A DNA stretch of 64,000 nt from Acidimicrobiaceae bacterium (GTDB lineage: Bacteria > Actinomycetota > Acidimicrobiia > Acidimicrobiales > Poriferisodalaceae): assembly GCA_002722565.1 (NCBI GenBank), contig PBMG01000007.1:282542-346541 (forward strand), given 5' to 3'. The stretch's first letter is position 1. Every line of letters begins with the position of its first letter. Under the pieces are notes generated by a model, which saw only the letters and a list, made by a program, of their open reading frames with translations, did no database searches and had not been told where the DNA came from. Positions 36,122 through 44,577 of the stretch are shown here, in pieces. The translations under genes and the position numbers were made by a program.

Positions 36122-37300
36122 TTATTGGTCGAACTTGACCGGACCGTACGTAGCGGGTAGCGATTTGGCGATACGGTCCGTCATGATCTCCGTTGAACCG
36201 TCTACGTAGTTGGCAATCCTGCCGGCTGTGAGTCTGTGTCCGGTCAGATGTTCTTCCCGTAAACCATTAGCACCCATCGCCTGGGCGCAAGCTGAAAGTG
36301 CCGGCTCCACGACTTCGGTTGCGAACTTCTTTGCATGAGCTGCGGGCAAAATTGCTGATTCGCTATCGCCATGCTCTATTGCTGCAACCGCTTTGTCGGT
36401 CAAGGCGCGCGCTGCCTCCACTTGATTGGCCACTCGCGCTAATTGCCATGAGAGTCCTTGGTGTTCGATTATCGGCTTTCCAAAGCTCTCTCTTTCGGTC
36501 GCGTATCCGACCGATAAACGCAAAGAAGCTTCGATCATGGAGCAACACATTGATGCTACGTAGGTCCGTGCTTCGTTGATGGTGGATAACGCTGCTGAGA
36601 AACCTTCACCTGCTGGCGCTAATAAATCGCTTTCTTGCGCCAAGTAGTTGTTAAGTCGAAATCCAGCGGTTCCGATCGCATGACTTCCAATCAGATCGTA
36701 AGGCGCTACTCGCTCGAAACCCTGATTTGTGCCGTCAATGAGAAATGAGGCGATGCCGCGAGCTCGAGATCCGGGACTTGTCTGTACGTAAGCGACTATC
36801 ACCGAAGACGCGGCAGCGTTAGTAATCCAGGCTTTCTCCCCATTTAGACGCCAGCCGTTGCCATCAGAAGTTGCCTCAGTTGTAATCGATGAGAAATCAC
36901 TCCCGGCAGCAGGCTCAGTTAAAGCAGTTGAGCCAAGCTTCTTGCCACTAAGTAGGTCTGGAAGAAAGCGACTTCGTTGCTCTTCAGTTCCGTGACGAGC
37001 CAATCTCGCTGCAACATTGTGAGAATTGACCAAGCTAAAAGCGAAGGGCATCGAAACTTCTGAAAGGAGATCTAGGATCTGTAGCTTTTGTCCGAAGCTC
37101 ACTCCCAGACCACCCATTTCAGGTTCTATTTCCATTCCTAAAAGGCCGAGTTGATGTGCCGCAGCGATGTTTTCTGCGGGAAACGTCCGGTTTCTTTCCC
37201 ACTCGAGAACATGAGGGGTAATTAGCTGATCCCGGAAGTCTTGGACTTGCAGAAGCAAGTTACGGAAATCGTCTTCGGGCATTCCATTAGGTTGGCTCAT
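36122..37300 (-). CDS. acyl-CoA dehydrogenase-family flavoprotein
   Basis: The 392-residue product is an FAD-dependent acyl-CoA dehydrogenase that would form a 2,3-double bond. It has LTEPAAGSDFSSITTEAT (signature 1, in pieces), WITNAAASSVIVAYVQT, the third-domain helices and the C-terminal YVDGSTEIMTDRIAKSL in place of the typical EGTSEI. The catalytic Glu assignment is uncertain. It lies 37 bases upstream of the alkyl sulfatase on the same strand, so desulfated alkyl chains could feed into beta-oxidation; this is inference. It is divergent from a NUDIX gene. Confidence 0.88.
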   Translation of the reverse strand: MSQPNGMPEDDFRNLLLQVQDFRDQLITPHVLEWERNRTFPAENIAAAHQLGLLGMEIEPEMGGLGVSFGQKLQILDLLSEVSMPFAFSLVNSHNVAARLARHGTEEQRSRFLPDLLSGKKLGSTALTEPAAGSDFSSITTEATSDGNGWRLNGEKAWITNAAASSVIVAYVQTSPGSRARGIASFLIDGTNQGFERVAPYDLIGSHAIGTAGFRLNNYLAQESDLLAPAGEGFSAALSTINEARTYVASMCCSMIEASLRLSVGYATERESFGKPIIEHQGLSWQLARVANQVEAARALTDKAVAAIEHGDSESAILPAAHAKKFATEVVEPALSACAQAMGANGLREEHLTGHRLTAGRIANYVDGSTEIMTDRIAKSLPATYGPVKFDQ

Positions 37301-37312
37301 GCTTTGACCCTA
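37301..37312 (-). promoter_or_regulatory. candidate leaderless promoter -10 of the acyl-CoA dehydrogenase gene
   Basis: On the minus strand TAGGGT (37312 to 37307) lies 6 bases before the ATG at 37300. Confidence 0.5.
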
Positions 37313-37322
37313 GATGCCTGCG

Positions 37323-37336
37323 TAAAGTCATTCACC
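37323..37336 (+). promoter_or_regulatory. candidate leaderless promoter -10 of the NUDIX gene
   Basis: TAAAGT (37323-37328) lies 8 bases before GTG 37337, supporting that start. Confidence 0.35.
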
Positions 37337-37933
37337 GTGGAAGATCTTTTCTCTCCTGACTACCTGGAAAAAGTTTTGTTGTCTGGCGTGGCGCAGTCCA
37401 CACAAGGGCCTTCTGCCGCGGTGGCAGCAGTTGTGCGTAATGGCCAGTTGGGCACAGAAATCTTGTTTATAGAACGTTCGACTAAAGAAGGCGATCCATG
37501 GTCGGGTCAAATGGCGTTTCCCGGCGGAAGAGCGTCTGATGAAGATGAAAACAGTCTTGCCACAGCTATTCGTGAAACTATGGAAGAAGTTGCAGTAGAC
37601 CTGACAGGTTCACGGTTGGTTGGTCGGTTGTCAGACTTGGAGGGAGGGCCACGCGGTACGCGCCAGCGTCTTACCGTAACTCCGTATGTTTTCTGGATAT
37701 CAGGGCCACGTCCGAAGGTTCACCTGAATCATGAAGTCGCTGAAGTCGTATGGGTCCCAATTAGTGACCTAGTCGAATCCAGTCGTTACATTGAATATCC
37801 GTACCCTCCGCTAGGACGGGATTCTTGGCCCGGAATCACAGTTGAGGGGGAGAGGGTGATTTGGGGCTTAACACTGCGAATGCTCGTCGATTTGTTTCGG
37901 AGAGTAGGCCAACCCCTGACGATCAGGTCCTAA
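37337..37933 (+). CDS. NUDIX hydrolase, CoA pyrophosphatase-like
   Basis: The product has 198 residues from GTG 37337; the frame stays open back to 37241, but that would overlap the divergent ACAD gene. It has the NUDIX box as GGRASDEDENSLATAIRETMEE (in pieces) with REtmEE ligands, preceded by WSGQMAFPGG, the UPF0035-type motif of CoA diphosphatases. Such enzymes cleave CoA or acyl-CoA to phosphopantetheine and 3',5'-ADP, which fits the acyl-CoA setting. The substrate is inferred. Confidence 0.82.
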   Translation: MEDLFSPDYLEKVLLSGVAQSTQGPSAAVAAVVRNGQLGTEILFIERSTKEGDPWSGQMAFPGGRASDEDENSLATAIRETMEEVAVDLTGSRLVGRLSDLEGGPRGTRQRLTVTPYVFWISGPRPKVHLNHEVAEVVWVPISDLVESSRYIEYPYPPLGRDSWPGITVEGERVIWGLTLRMLVDLFRRVGQPLTIRS

Positions 37934-37947
37934 GGCTCTGCTCTGAA

Positions 37948-37959
37948 TAGGCTGTCCGT
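37948..37959 (+). promoter_or_regulatory. candidate leaderless promoter -10 of the first BVMO gene
   Basis: TAGGCT (37948-37953) lies 6 bases before ATG 37960. Confidence 0.5.
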
Positions 37960-39606
37960 ATGAGTAATTCCTCGTCACAAAGTTCAGAAGGCTTTTCGAA
38001 TATTTGGCGTTCTTCTGATGTAGATGTAGATGTAGTTGTCGTAGGTGCCGGCTTTGCCGGCATGTACATGCTGCATCGGCTTCGGATGTCTGGATATTCG
38101 GTTCGAGTTTTTGAAGCGGGAACAGATGTAGGAGGCACCTGGTACTGGAATAGGTATCCAGGCGCTCGATGTGACGTAGAGAGCTTGGAGTACAGCTACA
38201 GCTTCGACACAGACCTGGAACAGGAATGGGAATGGACTGAGCGCTATTCCAGCCAACCAGAAATCCTTGCATACGCCAAACATGTGGCGGATCGTTTTGA
38301 TCTGCGTTCGGACATAAGGTTTGAGACGCGCGTAGAAACAGCGGATTTCGACGAGACCAGCGACTCTTGGCGCATCGAGACCAGCGATGGCGGGAGCACT
38401 GTTAGCCGGTTTTTTGTAATGGCAACAGGCTGCCTATCTTCAACGACATTGCCCGATATACCTGGCATAGAGCGCTTTGAGGGGACGACCGTTCATACGG
38501 GTCAGTGGCCGAAGGAAGGTGTCCAGCTAAAAGGCAAGCGCGTAGCCATCATTGGGACCGGCTCCTCAGGAGTGCAAGCGATCCCCGTTATTGCCGAAGA
38601 GTGTGAAGAGCTAACTGTCTTTCAACGGACACCGCAGTACACGATTCCGGCAAGAAATGAGCCGTTAGAAGCTGACCGACAGGCTGACGTGAAGAATCGG
38701 TATCGGGAATTTCGAAAAGCGAACTTTGCTATGCCTCAAGCCCTTGGCTCCGAGACTCCTAAATTCAATGATTCGATTCACGATGTATCAGAAGAGGAAA
38801 GACTAAAAAGATTTGAGAATGCATGGGAGCGCGGAGGCACTCTGTTTATGTCGTCTTTTAACGACGTACTTGTAGACGAATCAGCCAATGTCTATGCACA
38901 AGATTTTGTCCGGGAGAAAATTTCGGAAATTGTTGAGGACCCAGAAGTCGCCGCCAAGCTCACTCCCGAGCACATAATCGGTTGCAAGCGCCTAGTCATT
39001 GATACGGACTATTTCGCGACTTTCAATCGGCCCAACGTTCAGCTAGTCGACGTCAGCCGAGACCCGATTCAGGAGATAACTAGTTCGGGTCTAGCAACTC
39101 AAGAAAATCAATTTGATTTCGATGTTTTGATTTTTGCTACCGGCTTTGACGCGATGACTGGCTCGATTTTACGCATAGCAATTACTGGGCGAGACGGATT
39201 GACCATACAAGAAAAATGGTCTGCTGGGCCTCGGACTTATCTAGGTCTTACAGTCCCTGGTTTTCCGAACATGTTCACGATCTCTGGTCCAGGTAGTCCT
39301 TCGGTGCTAACCAACATGATTATCTCGATCGAACAACACGTCGAGTGGATTAGCGATTGTATTAACTGGTTAGACGCAAAGGGAGCTTCAACTATTGAAG
39401 CGTTAGCTGCAGCTGAGGATGAATGGGTCGAACACGTCAACGCGAAGGCGGAAAGAACTCTATTCCCGGGATGCAATTCCTGGTATCTGGGCGCAAATGT
39501 CCCAGGCAAGACCCGTGTGTTTATGCCCCTACTGGGCTTTCCTGGGTATGTCCGTCGTTGTGAACAAGTGGCTGAAAACGAATACGAAGGATTTGTGATC
39601 CGATGA
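37960..39606 (+). CDS. Baeyer-Villiger-type flavin monooxygenase
   Basis: The 548-residue product is a class B flavoprotein monooxygenase of the cyclohexanone-monooxygenase type. It has the FAD motif VVGAGFAGMY (about 27-36), the GGTWYWNRYPGARCD block, the BVMO fingerprint FEGTTVHTGQWP (FxGxxxHxxxWP) and the NADPH motif GTGSSGVQAIP. These enzymes insert one O2 oxygen next to a ketone to give an ester or lactone. The downstream SMP-30 gene overlaps its stop (ATGA) and could hydrolyse the lactone. Residues 21-26 are DVDVDV, from a GATGTA triplet repeat. Confidence 0.92.
   Translation: MSNSSSQSSEGFSNIWRSSDVDVDVVVVGAGFAGMYMLHRLRMSGYSVRVFEAGTDVGGTWYWNRYPGARCDVESLEYSYSFDTDLEQEWEWTERYSSQPEILAYAKHVADRFDLRSDIRFETRVETADFDETSDSWRIETSDGGSTVSRFFVMATGCLSSTTLPDIPGIERFEGTTVHTGQWPKEGVQLKGKRVAIIGTGSSGVQAIPVIAEECEELTVFQRTPQYTIPARNEPLEADRQADVKNRYREFRKANFAMPQALGSETPKFNDSIHDVSEEERLKRFENAWERGGTLFMSSFNDVLVDESANVYAQDFVREKISEIVEDPEVAAKLTPEHIIGCKRLVIDTDYFATFNRPNVQLVDVSRDPIQEITSSGLATQENQFDFDVLIFATGFDAMTGSILRIAITGRDGLTIQEKWSAGPRTYLGLTVPGFPNMFTISGPGSPSVLTNMIISIEQHVEWISDCINWLDAKGASTIEALAAAEDEWVEHVNAKAERTLFPGCNSWYLGANVPGKTRVFMPLLGFPGYVRRCEQVAENEYEGFVIR
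38017..38034 (+). repeat. (GATGTA)x3 microrepeat in the BVMO gene
   Basis: Three perfect GATGTA hexamers encode DVDVDV just before the FAD-binding strand. Confidence 0.8.
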
Positions 39607-40424
39607 GCGAACTTGAGTTATTGACCGAGGGCTGGGGGCTTATAGAAGCACCGAGAGTTGACGAGAACGATCGGCTTTACTTTTCTGATGTCCCGAACGG
39701 TGGTGTTTATAGACGGCTACCAAGCGGTGAAATAGAGACGGTGGTCCCAAAGCGCCGAGGAGTTGGTGGAATGGTTTTTCATCGCGACGGGGGATTGGTC
39801 ATCGGTGGAAGAAATATTCAACATGTGAATGATGGCGAAATACGTGTGTTGTTTGACCCGGGCTTTCCGGGTTTCAATGATCTTCATACCGATTCGTTAG
39901 GTCGTGTGTATGTCGGTTCGCTAAAGGTGGATCCCTTTGAGGAGGGGGCCGAAAATCCAGGCGGTGAGTTATGGCGGCTAGATGCTGAAGGCCAAGCGAC
40001 CGAAATGTACGACGGGGTTTTGTTGACTAACGGAATCGGCTTTTCGCCCGACGGTTCCTTGCTATACCACGCAGACAGTGTTCCCGGAAGGGTCTGGGTC
40101 TCGGACGTAGAAGGTGACTCCTTGACCAATAAACGAGTTTTTGTTGAGGACCGCGTTAATGCGACAGATGGTCTCGCTGTCGATGTTGAAGGGGGCGTAT
40201 GGGTAGCGCAGCCGAGCGGAGGGAAGGCTCAAAGGTATACGCCTGATGGCGTTGCAGATTGGTCCGTCGCCGTTCCAGACCCGATGGTCACCAGTTTGTG
40301 TTTCGGTGGAGCGGATCTTAAGGATCTGTACTTGGTTACTGGGGGCCAGAGTTCGTTGGGAGGCTGTATCTATCGAACAAGAGTTGATGTTGCAGGAGTC
40401 CCAGTGCCGAAAGCAACTATTTGA
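39603..40424 (+). CDS. SMP-30/gluconolactonase-family lactonase
   Basis: The 273-residue beta-propeller has the N-terminal Glu in GLIEAPRVDENDRLYFSD (in pieces), FNDLHTDSLGRVYVG, TNGIGFSPDGSLLYHAD and ATDGLAVDVEGGVWVA, matching the metal-binding pattern of SMP-30 proteins. The start ATG overlaps the BVMO stop by four bases, so the two are translationally coupled. A lactone-forming enzyme followed by a lactonase is a coherent two-step ring-opening route. It is a diverged paralogue of the gene at 23764. Confidence 0.88.
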   Translation: MSELELLTEGWGLIEAPRVDENDRLYFSDVPNGGVYRRLPSGEIETVVPKRRGVGGMVFHRDGGLVIGGRNIQHVNDGEIRVLFDPGFPGFNDLHTDSLGRVYVGSLKVDPFEEGAENPGGELWRLDAEGQATEMYDGVLLTNGIGFSPDGSLLYHADSVPGRVWVSDVEGDSLTNKRVFVEDRVNATDGLAVDVEGGVWVAQPSGGKAQRYTPDGVADWSVAVPDPMVTSLCFGGADLKDLYLVTGGQSSLGGCIYRTRVDVAGVPVPKATI

Positions 40425-40445
40425 GTTTCGTCAATCGACAATTAT

Positions 40446-40458
40446 TAGGGTGCTAACA
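40446..40458 (+). promoter_or_regulatory. candidate leaderless promoter -10 of the hydrolase gene
   Basis: TAGGGT (40446-40451) lies 7 bases before ATG 40459, supporting this start over the longer frame from 40246. Confidence 0.45.
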
Positions 40459-41238
40459 ATGCAGGAAATGCCGTTCTACTGGTCACATGGGGGCGAAAGG
40501 AACGACTTAATTTTTTGTATGCATGGGATTGGCTCGTGCGCAGATGCCTTCCTTGCTCAACGGGGGGTTGCAGACCTGCTCAAGTGCCGGCTAGTTGCTT
40601 GGGATGCCCCTGGGTATCGGTACTCAGCTGACCCCAAAAATGAACCAGGCATAGACGGGTGGGCAGATGCAGCTGCAGACTTGATTCGTTCGCTAGGTTG
40701 CGAGCGCTCAATAGTGCTTGGAGTCTCATGGGGTGGTGTTACTGCAACTCGCTTAGCTCTGCGCCACCCTGATCTAGTGGATGCACTCATACTGGCTGAT
40801 TCGAGCGTAGGGTCGGGCACGAGTTCAAAAAACGCGGAAGCTATGCGCGGCAGGGCGTCAAGTCTGAGCGATTTAGGGGCCACGGAATTTGCCAAACAGC
40901 GAGCCCCGCTGTTGGTGGGAGAGAAAACAGACCCCGAGGTATTGGAAGATGTTCGGCGATTGTTCGCAGACTCGATCCGCATGCCTGCTTATCAGTGGGC
41001 ATGCAATTCGATGGCTGACACTGATCATCGGGACTCATTGTCAGCGATAGAAGCGCCGACGCTTGTTATTTGCGGAGAGGAAGATCGCGTTACTCCACCA
41101 AAGTTGTCGGCGCAGCTTGCCGAAGGTATTCCAAACTCACGGCTTGTTCACATCAAGGACGCGGGGCATTTAGCTAATCAGGAAAAATCTGAGAAGTTCA
41201 ACTCAGAAGTTTTTGAATTCATTCAATCGATTAGCTAA
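40459..41238 (+). CDS. alpha/beta hydrolase
   Basis: The product has 259 residues from ATG 40459. It has the oxyanion strand MHGIGSCADAFL, the nucleophile elbow GVSWGG (GxSxG with Ser), the acid in CGEEDRVTPP and the catalytic His in KDAGHLANQE. This is the complete triad of the alpha/beta hydrolase fold. The frame extends to 40246 inside the lactonase gene, which would be an improbable overlap. It follows the BVMO-lactonase pair on the same strand and may hydrolyse an ester or C-C bond in the same route. It converges with the SDR at 41249. Confidence 0.87.
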   Translation: MQEMPFYWSHGGERNDLIFCMHGIGSCADAFLAQRGVADLLKCRLVAWDAPGYRYSADPKNEPGIDGWADAAADLIRSLGCERSIVLGVSWGGVTATRLALRHPDLVDALILADSSVGSGTSSKNAEAMRGRASSLSDLGATEFAKQRAPLLVGEKTDPEVLEDVRRLFADSIRMPAYQWACNSMADTDHRDSLSAIEAPTLVICGEEDRVTPPKLSAQLAEGIPNSRLVHIKDAGHLANQEKSEKFNSEVFEFIQSIS

Positions 41239-41248
41239 GTGACGATCC

Positions 41249-42028
41249 CTAACGAGGCGGCATTCGGATGCCACCGTCGCAGCGAATGGTTTCACCGTTC
41301 ATGTATGGGTTGGTAATACATTCCATGACCATAAAGGCTAATTCTTCGCCGTAGCCGAGACGTTTTGGGAAAAGCACGCTTTGACCTAAATGAGCCTTGA
41401 ACTGGTCGGATTGTTCACCTTCGCCGTAAATCGGAGTGTCGATCAGGCCAGGAGCGATGGTGTTTATCCGTATGCCGGTCGCAGACAAGTCACGCGCTAT
41501 AGGCAATGTCATACCGACGACGCCACCTTTTGAGGCTGAGTAGGCGGCTTGACCGATTTGACCATCAAAAGCGGCGGCGGAGGCCATATTAACTATTGCG
41601 CCCCTCGAACCGTCTTCATCAACAGGATCAGTTTGAGCCATAACAGCGGCGGATTGAGCCAACATGTTGTACGTACCTATGAGATTTACCTTAATTACGA
41701 ACTCGAATTGACCTAAGTCGGCTGGTTCGTTGTTGCGGTCAATGGTCCTAGCTGCTCTTCCGAGTCCAGCGGAATTGACGAGAGCACGCAACGGACCCAT
41801 TTCTGAAGCAGCGCCGACAGCAGCTTGAGCATCTTCGATATTCGAAACGTCGCACTTTACGAATAGTCCACCTAACTCTGAAGCAACTTCTTGACCTTTA
41901 TCTTCTTGGAGGTCTGCAATAACAACTCGAGAACCAGCATCTGCTAGTTGTCGAGCCGCTGCTTCGCCGATGCCGGATGCTCCTCCTGTAACGATGGACG
42001 AGCTTGCCTGAAGGTTCATTCTTGGCAT
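41249..42028 (-). CDS. SDR, 3-hydroxyacyl-CoA dehydrogenase type-2-like
   Basis: The product has 259 residues from the ATG at 42028. It is an SDR of the HSD10/3-hydroxyacyl-CoA dehydrogenase type II kind: TGGASGIGEAAARQLADAG, Asp in VVIADL (NAD preference), NSAGLGRA, NMASAAAFDGQIGQ and YSASK. The segment after NTIAPGLIDTPIYG and the PKRLGYGEELAFMV end are as in that group. It starts on the thiolase stop (TAATG, one base shared), giving a coupled thiolase-dehydrogenase pair for the last steps of beta-oxidation. The frame could extend to 42082 but inside the thiolase. Confidence 0.87.
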   Translation of the reverse strand: MPRMNLQASSSIVTGGASGIGEAAARQLADAGSRVVIADLQEDKGQEVASELGGLFVKCDVSNIEDAQAAVGAASEMGPLRALVNSAGLGRAARTIDRNNEPADLGQFEFVIKVNLIGTYNMLAQSAAVMAQTDPVDEDGSRGAIVNMASAAAFDGQIGQAAYSASKGGVVGMTLPIARDLSATGIRINTIAPGLIDTPIYGEGEQSDQFKAHLGQSVLFPKRLGYGEELAFMVMECITNPYMNGETIRCDGGIRMPPR

Positions 42029-43197
42029 TACGCATCCAATCTTTCGATAATCGTCGCATTTGCCATGCCGCCACCTTCGCACATGGTTTGGAGGCCGTAC
42101 CTGCCCTCAGTTCGCTCTAGTTCGTTTAAAAGGGTTGCCATTAGCTTGGTGCCGGAGCATCCGAGAGGATGCCCAAGGGCTATTGCGCCGCCATTGACAT
42201 TGGTTCTGTCTAGGTCCGTTCCGTGTTCTTTTTGCCAAGCTAGGACGACAGAAGCGAAAGCCTCGTTAACTTCAAATAAGTCAATGTCATCGAGTGTTAG
42301 GCCCGACCGAGCCATGACTTTTTCCGTAGCGGGAATCGGTCCTTTCAACATTGTTACTGGGTCGGCGCCTGCGAGGGCAAAAGTATGGAACTTTGCTCTA
42401 GGGCGCAGACCTAGCTCAGCCGCTTTCTCTGCGCTCATGACCAGAACAGCTGAGGCCCCATCGCTGATTTGGCTTGAGTTGCCAGCGGTAACTTTGCCAT
42501 CTTCACGAAAGGCTGGGTTGAGCTTTGAAAGCGATTCAGATGTGGTTTCGTGACGAATACCCTCGTCTTTCGTCATCATTTCGGTATTGCCGTCTACTTC
42601 GATCGGCACTGGAACTATCTCGTTGTCGAAGCGCCCTTCGGCTGTCGCTACGGCGGCTCGCCTCTGACTTTCGGCGCCAAAAGCATCAAGATCTTCACGG
42701 CTGAAGCCGTATTCATCGGCGATCATTTCAGCTCCGATACCTTGGGGTGGTAAACCGGTTTCTTCGTATCGGTTTTGCATGGTTTCGCTAAATGGAAATC
42801 CCATCCCTTTGACGACGCTTGCGCCCATCGGAGTTCGCGTCATTACCTCGACGCCAGCGGCGATAACTACGTCGTAGGCGCCTGCGATTACACCTTGAGC
42901 GGCAAAGTGGAGTGCCTGTTGGCTTGAGCCACATTGCCGGTCGACTGTCGTTGCTGGCACTGATTCAGGCCAGCCGGCAGCGAGAACAGCGTTTCGGCCG
43001 ATATTCAGGGACTGTTCGCCGACTTGCATAACGCATCCCATAATTACGTCGTCGATCACTGAAGGGTCGATACCCGTTCGTTCCTCGAGGGCTTTCAGAA
43101 CATGGGCTGCGAGGTCGACTGCGTGCCAGTCCTGCAGCTTGCCATTCCGCTTTCCGCCTGGCGTTCTTACCGCGTCAACGATGACTGCTTCTCTCAT
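42028..43197 (-). CDS. acetyl-CoA C-acyltransferase (thiolase)
   Basis: The 389-residue product is a thiolase with the acyl-accepting Cys in VDRQCGSSQQAL (about residue 91), the His in GGAIALGHPLGCSG and the second Cys in MCEGGGMANA. It would cleave 3-ketoacyl-CoA with CoA in beta-oxidation, or act in the reverse direction. The N-terminus REAVIVDAVRTPGGKRNG is typical. An AGGAG Shine-Dalgarno precedes the ATG. It is cotranscribed with the SDR and divergent from the MFS gene at 43305. Confidence 0.92.
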   Translation of the reverse strand: MREAVIVDAVRTPGGKRNGKLQDWHAVDLAAHVLKALEERTGIDPSVIDDVIMGCVMQVGEQSLNIGRNAVLAAGWPESVPATTVDRQCGSSQQALHFAAQGVIAGAYDVVIAAGVEVMTRTPMGASVVKGMGFPFSETMQNRYEETGLPPQGIGAEMIADEYGFSREDLDAFGAESQRRAAVATAEGRFDNEIVPVPIEVDGNTEMMTKDEGIRHETTSESLSKLNPAFREDGKVTAGNSSQISDGASAVLVMSAEKAAELGLRPRAKFHTFALAGADPVTMLKGPIPATEKVMARSGLTLDDIDLFEVNEAFASVVLAWQKEHGTDLDRTNVNGGAIALGHPLGCSGTKLMATLLNELERTEGRYGLQTMCEGGGMANATIIERLDA

Positions 43198-43292
43198 GGG
43201 TTTACTCCTAATCGGGACCGTTCAGAATGGTAGTCCGAATCTCAATAGCGAATCGTAGATCGTGTTAGGGCGCACGGGCCAACTCTGAGCGC

Positions 43293-43304
43293 TACTTTGC
43301 ACAT
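43293..43304 (+). promoter_or_regulatory. candidate leaderless promoter -10 of the MFS gene at 43305
   Basis: TACTTT (43293-43298) lies 6 bases before GTG 43305. Confidence 0.45.
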
Positions 43305-44546
43305 GTGACTACCACGAGGCCTAAGAAAAACGGTTCAGCTACTTTCTCGTCTCTGCGGGTTCCAACCTTCCGATTGTTCTGGTGGAGTGGTGTCTACTCA
43401 TACCTCGGTGTTCAAATGCAGTTTCTCCTTCGCGGATTGTTGGCCTGGGATTTGACTGAACGTGAGAGCGGCTTGGGGATCGTGTACCTAGCGTTTGGAA
43501 TGGGTCTCTTGATCTTTACTCCCATCGGTGGGGTGTTAGCTGACCGTTGGCCCAAACGTTCCCTTCTTGTTTTTGGACAAGGCATGATTGCCGTAGCGGC
43601 GGCTGGTATGGGCTTGGCCGCCGTTTCCGGTAATGCTCGTTTTTGGATGCTGATGGTGGCAAGCCTTGTGCAGGGAGCAATGTTTGGGCTTATTGGACCA
43701 GCCAGAGTTTCGACGTCGGCTGAGTTAGTTGGGCGAGACCAATTGGGTAACGCGATCAGCTTGACCTCTATGTCGATGAGTTTGACTCGCCTGTTTGCCC
43801 CAGCAGCGGCAGGTGTTCTTGCTGGTGTGGCGACTGTGGGTATCGGGGGCGCTTATCTGGTTGCTTCGCTTTTTTCGGTTGTGTCGACTCTGCTGACTGC
43901 TCGTTTGCCCCGCCTAGAACCAGCGGATCCTTCTGAGCGAAAGCCACTAGACGAAATTTGGGACGGTCTTCGGTATGTGAGAAGCAAACCTGAATTGCGT
44001 CGGCTGATCTTGACAACGATTGTTGCCATAATGATCGGGTTCAATTATGTAGCTTTCTTGCCCGCCTTAGTTGAAGGGCAGTTAGGTCTTTCCGAAGGCC
44101 ACGTTGGGTTTCTCACTACAGCTTCGGCGTTAGGTGCTGTTTTAATTACGGCATTCGTGGCCTCGCGTGCCGACGGGCCTAATGCTGAACGTTTATTGGT
44201 TTGGTGCGGCATCGCATTTGGGGTTGGAGTAGTTCTGTTCGGGTTAGCTCCGAACTACCTATTAGCTTTATTGGTAGTGGTGGTCCTTGGCTTCGCCACT
44301 AATGGATTCATGGTGCTAACGAGTAGTCGCTCAATGGTGATATCTGAGGATTCCCATCATGGTCGAGTGCAGTCGTTGATGCAGCTTGCATGGGCTGGAT
44401 TCGGAATAGCAGCAGCCCCTTTAGGGGCGATTGCTGAGGTTGTCGGACTGCGTCCAACCATCGTCTTAATGGGAGCAATAACGTTCTTAGTGGTGGCGTT
44501 ATACGGAATTTCGTTACCCGGTGTTTTTGTTCGAATAACCAAATAG
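43305..44546 (+). CDS. MFS transporter
   Basis: The 413-residue product has about 12 hydrophobic segments and the loop motif GGVLADRWPKRSLLVFGQG (about 78-96), as in the MFS_3/EntS-like exporters. The N-terminal half begins with a cytoplasmic tail then FRLFWWSGVYSYLGVQMQFLLRGLLAW, read in pieces at residues 20-45. It is likely a drug or metabolite exporter. Start GTG 43305 is supported by the -10-like motif. It is monocistronic, between a divergent thiolase operon and a convergent P450. Confidence 0.85.
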   Translation: MTTTRPKKNGSATFSSLRVPTFRLFWWSGVYSYLGVQMQFLLRGLLAWDLTERESGLGIVYLAFGMGLLIFTPIGGVLADRWPKRSLLVFGQGMIAVAAAGMGLAAVSGNARFWMLMVASLVQGAMFGLIGPARVSTSAELVGRDQLGNAISLTSMSMSLTRLFAPAAAGVLAGVATVGIGGAYLVASLFSVVSTLLTARLPRLEPADPSERKPLDEIWDGLRYVRSKPELRRLILTTIVAIMIGFNYVAFLPALVEGQLGLSEGHVGFLTTASALGAVLITAFVASRADGPNAERLLVWCGIAFGVGVVLFGLAPNYLLALLVVVVLGFATNGFMVLTSSRSMVISEDSHHGRVQSLMQLAWAGFGIAAAPLGAIAEVVGLRPTIVLMGAITFLVVALYGISLPGVFVRITK

Positions 44547-44577
44547 GTATCTGAGTTGTGGCGAATCTGGTAACGGT

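Noticed and set aside
41948..42553. 201-residue antisense frame across the thiolase gene
   Set aside because: Fully inside the thiolase and SDR genes, with low-complexity Ser/Ala content typical of shadow frames.
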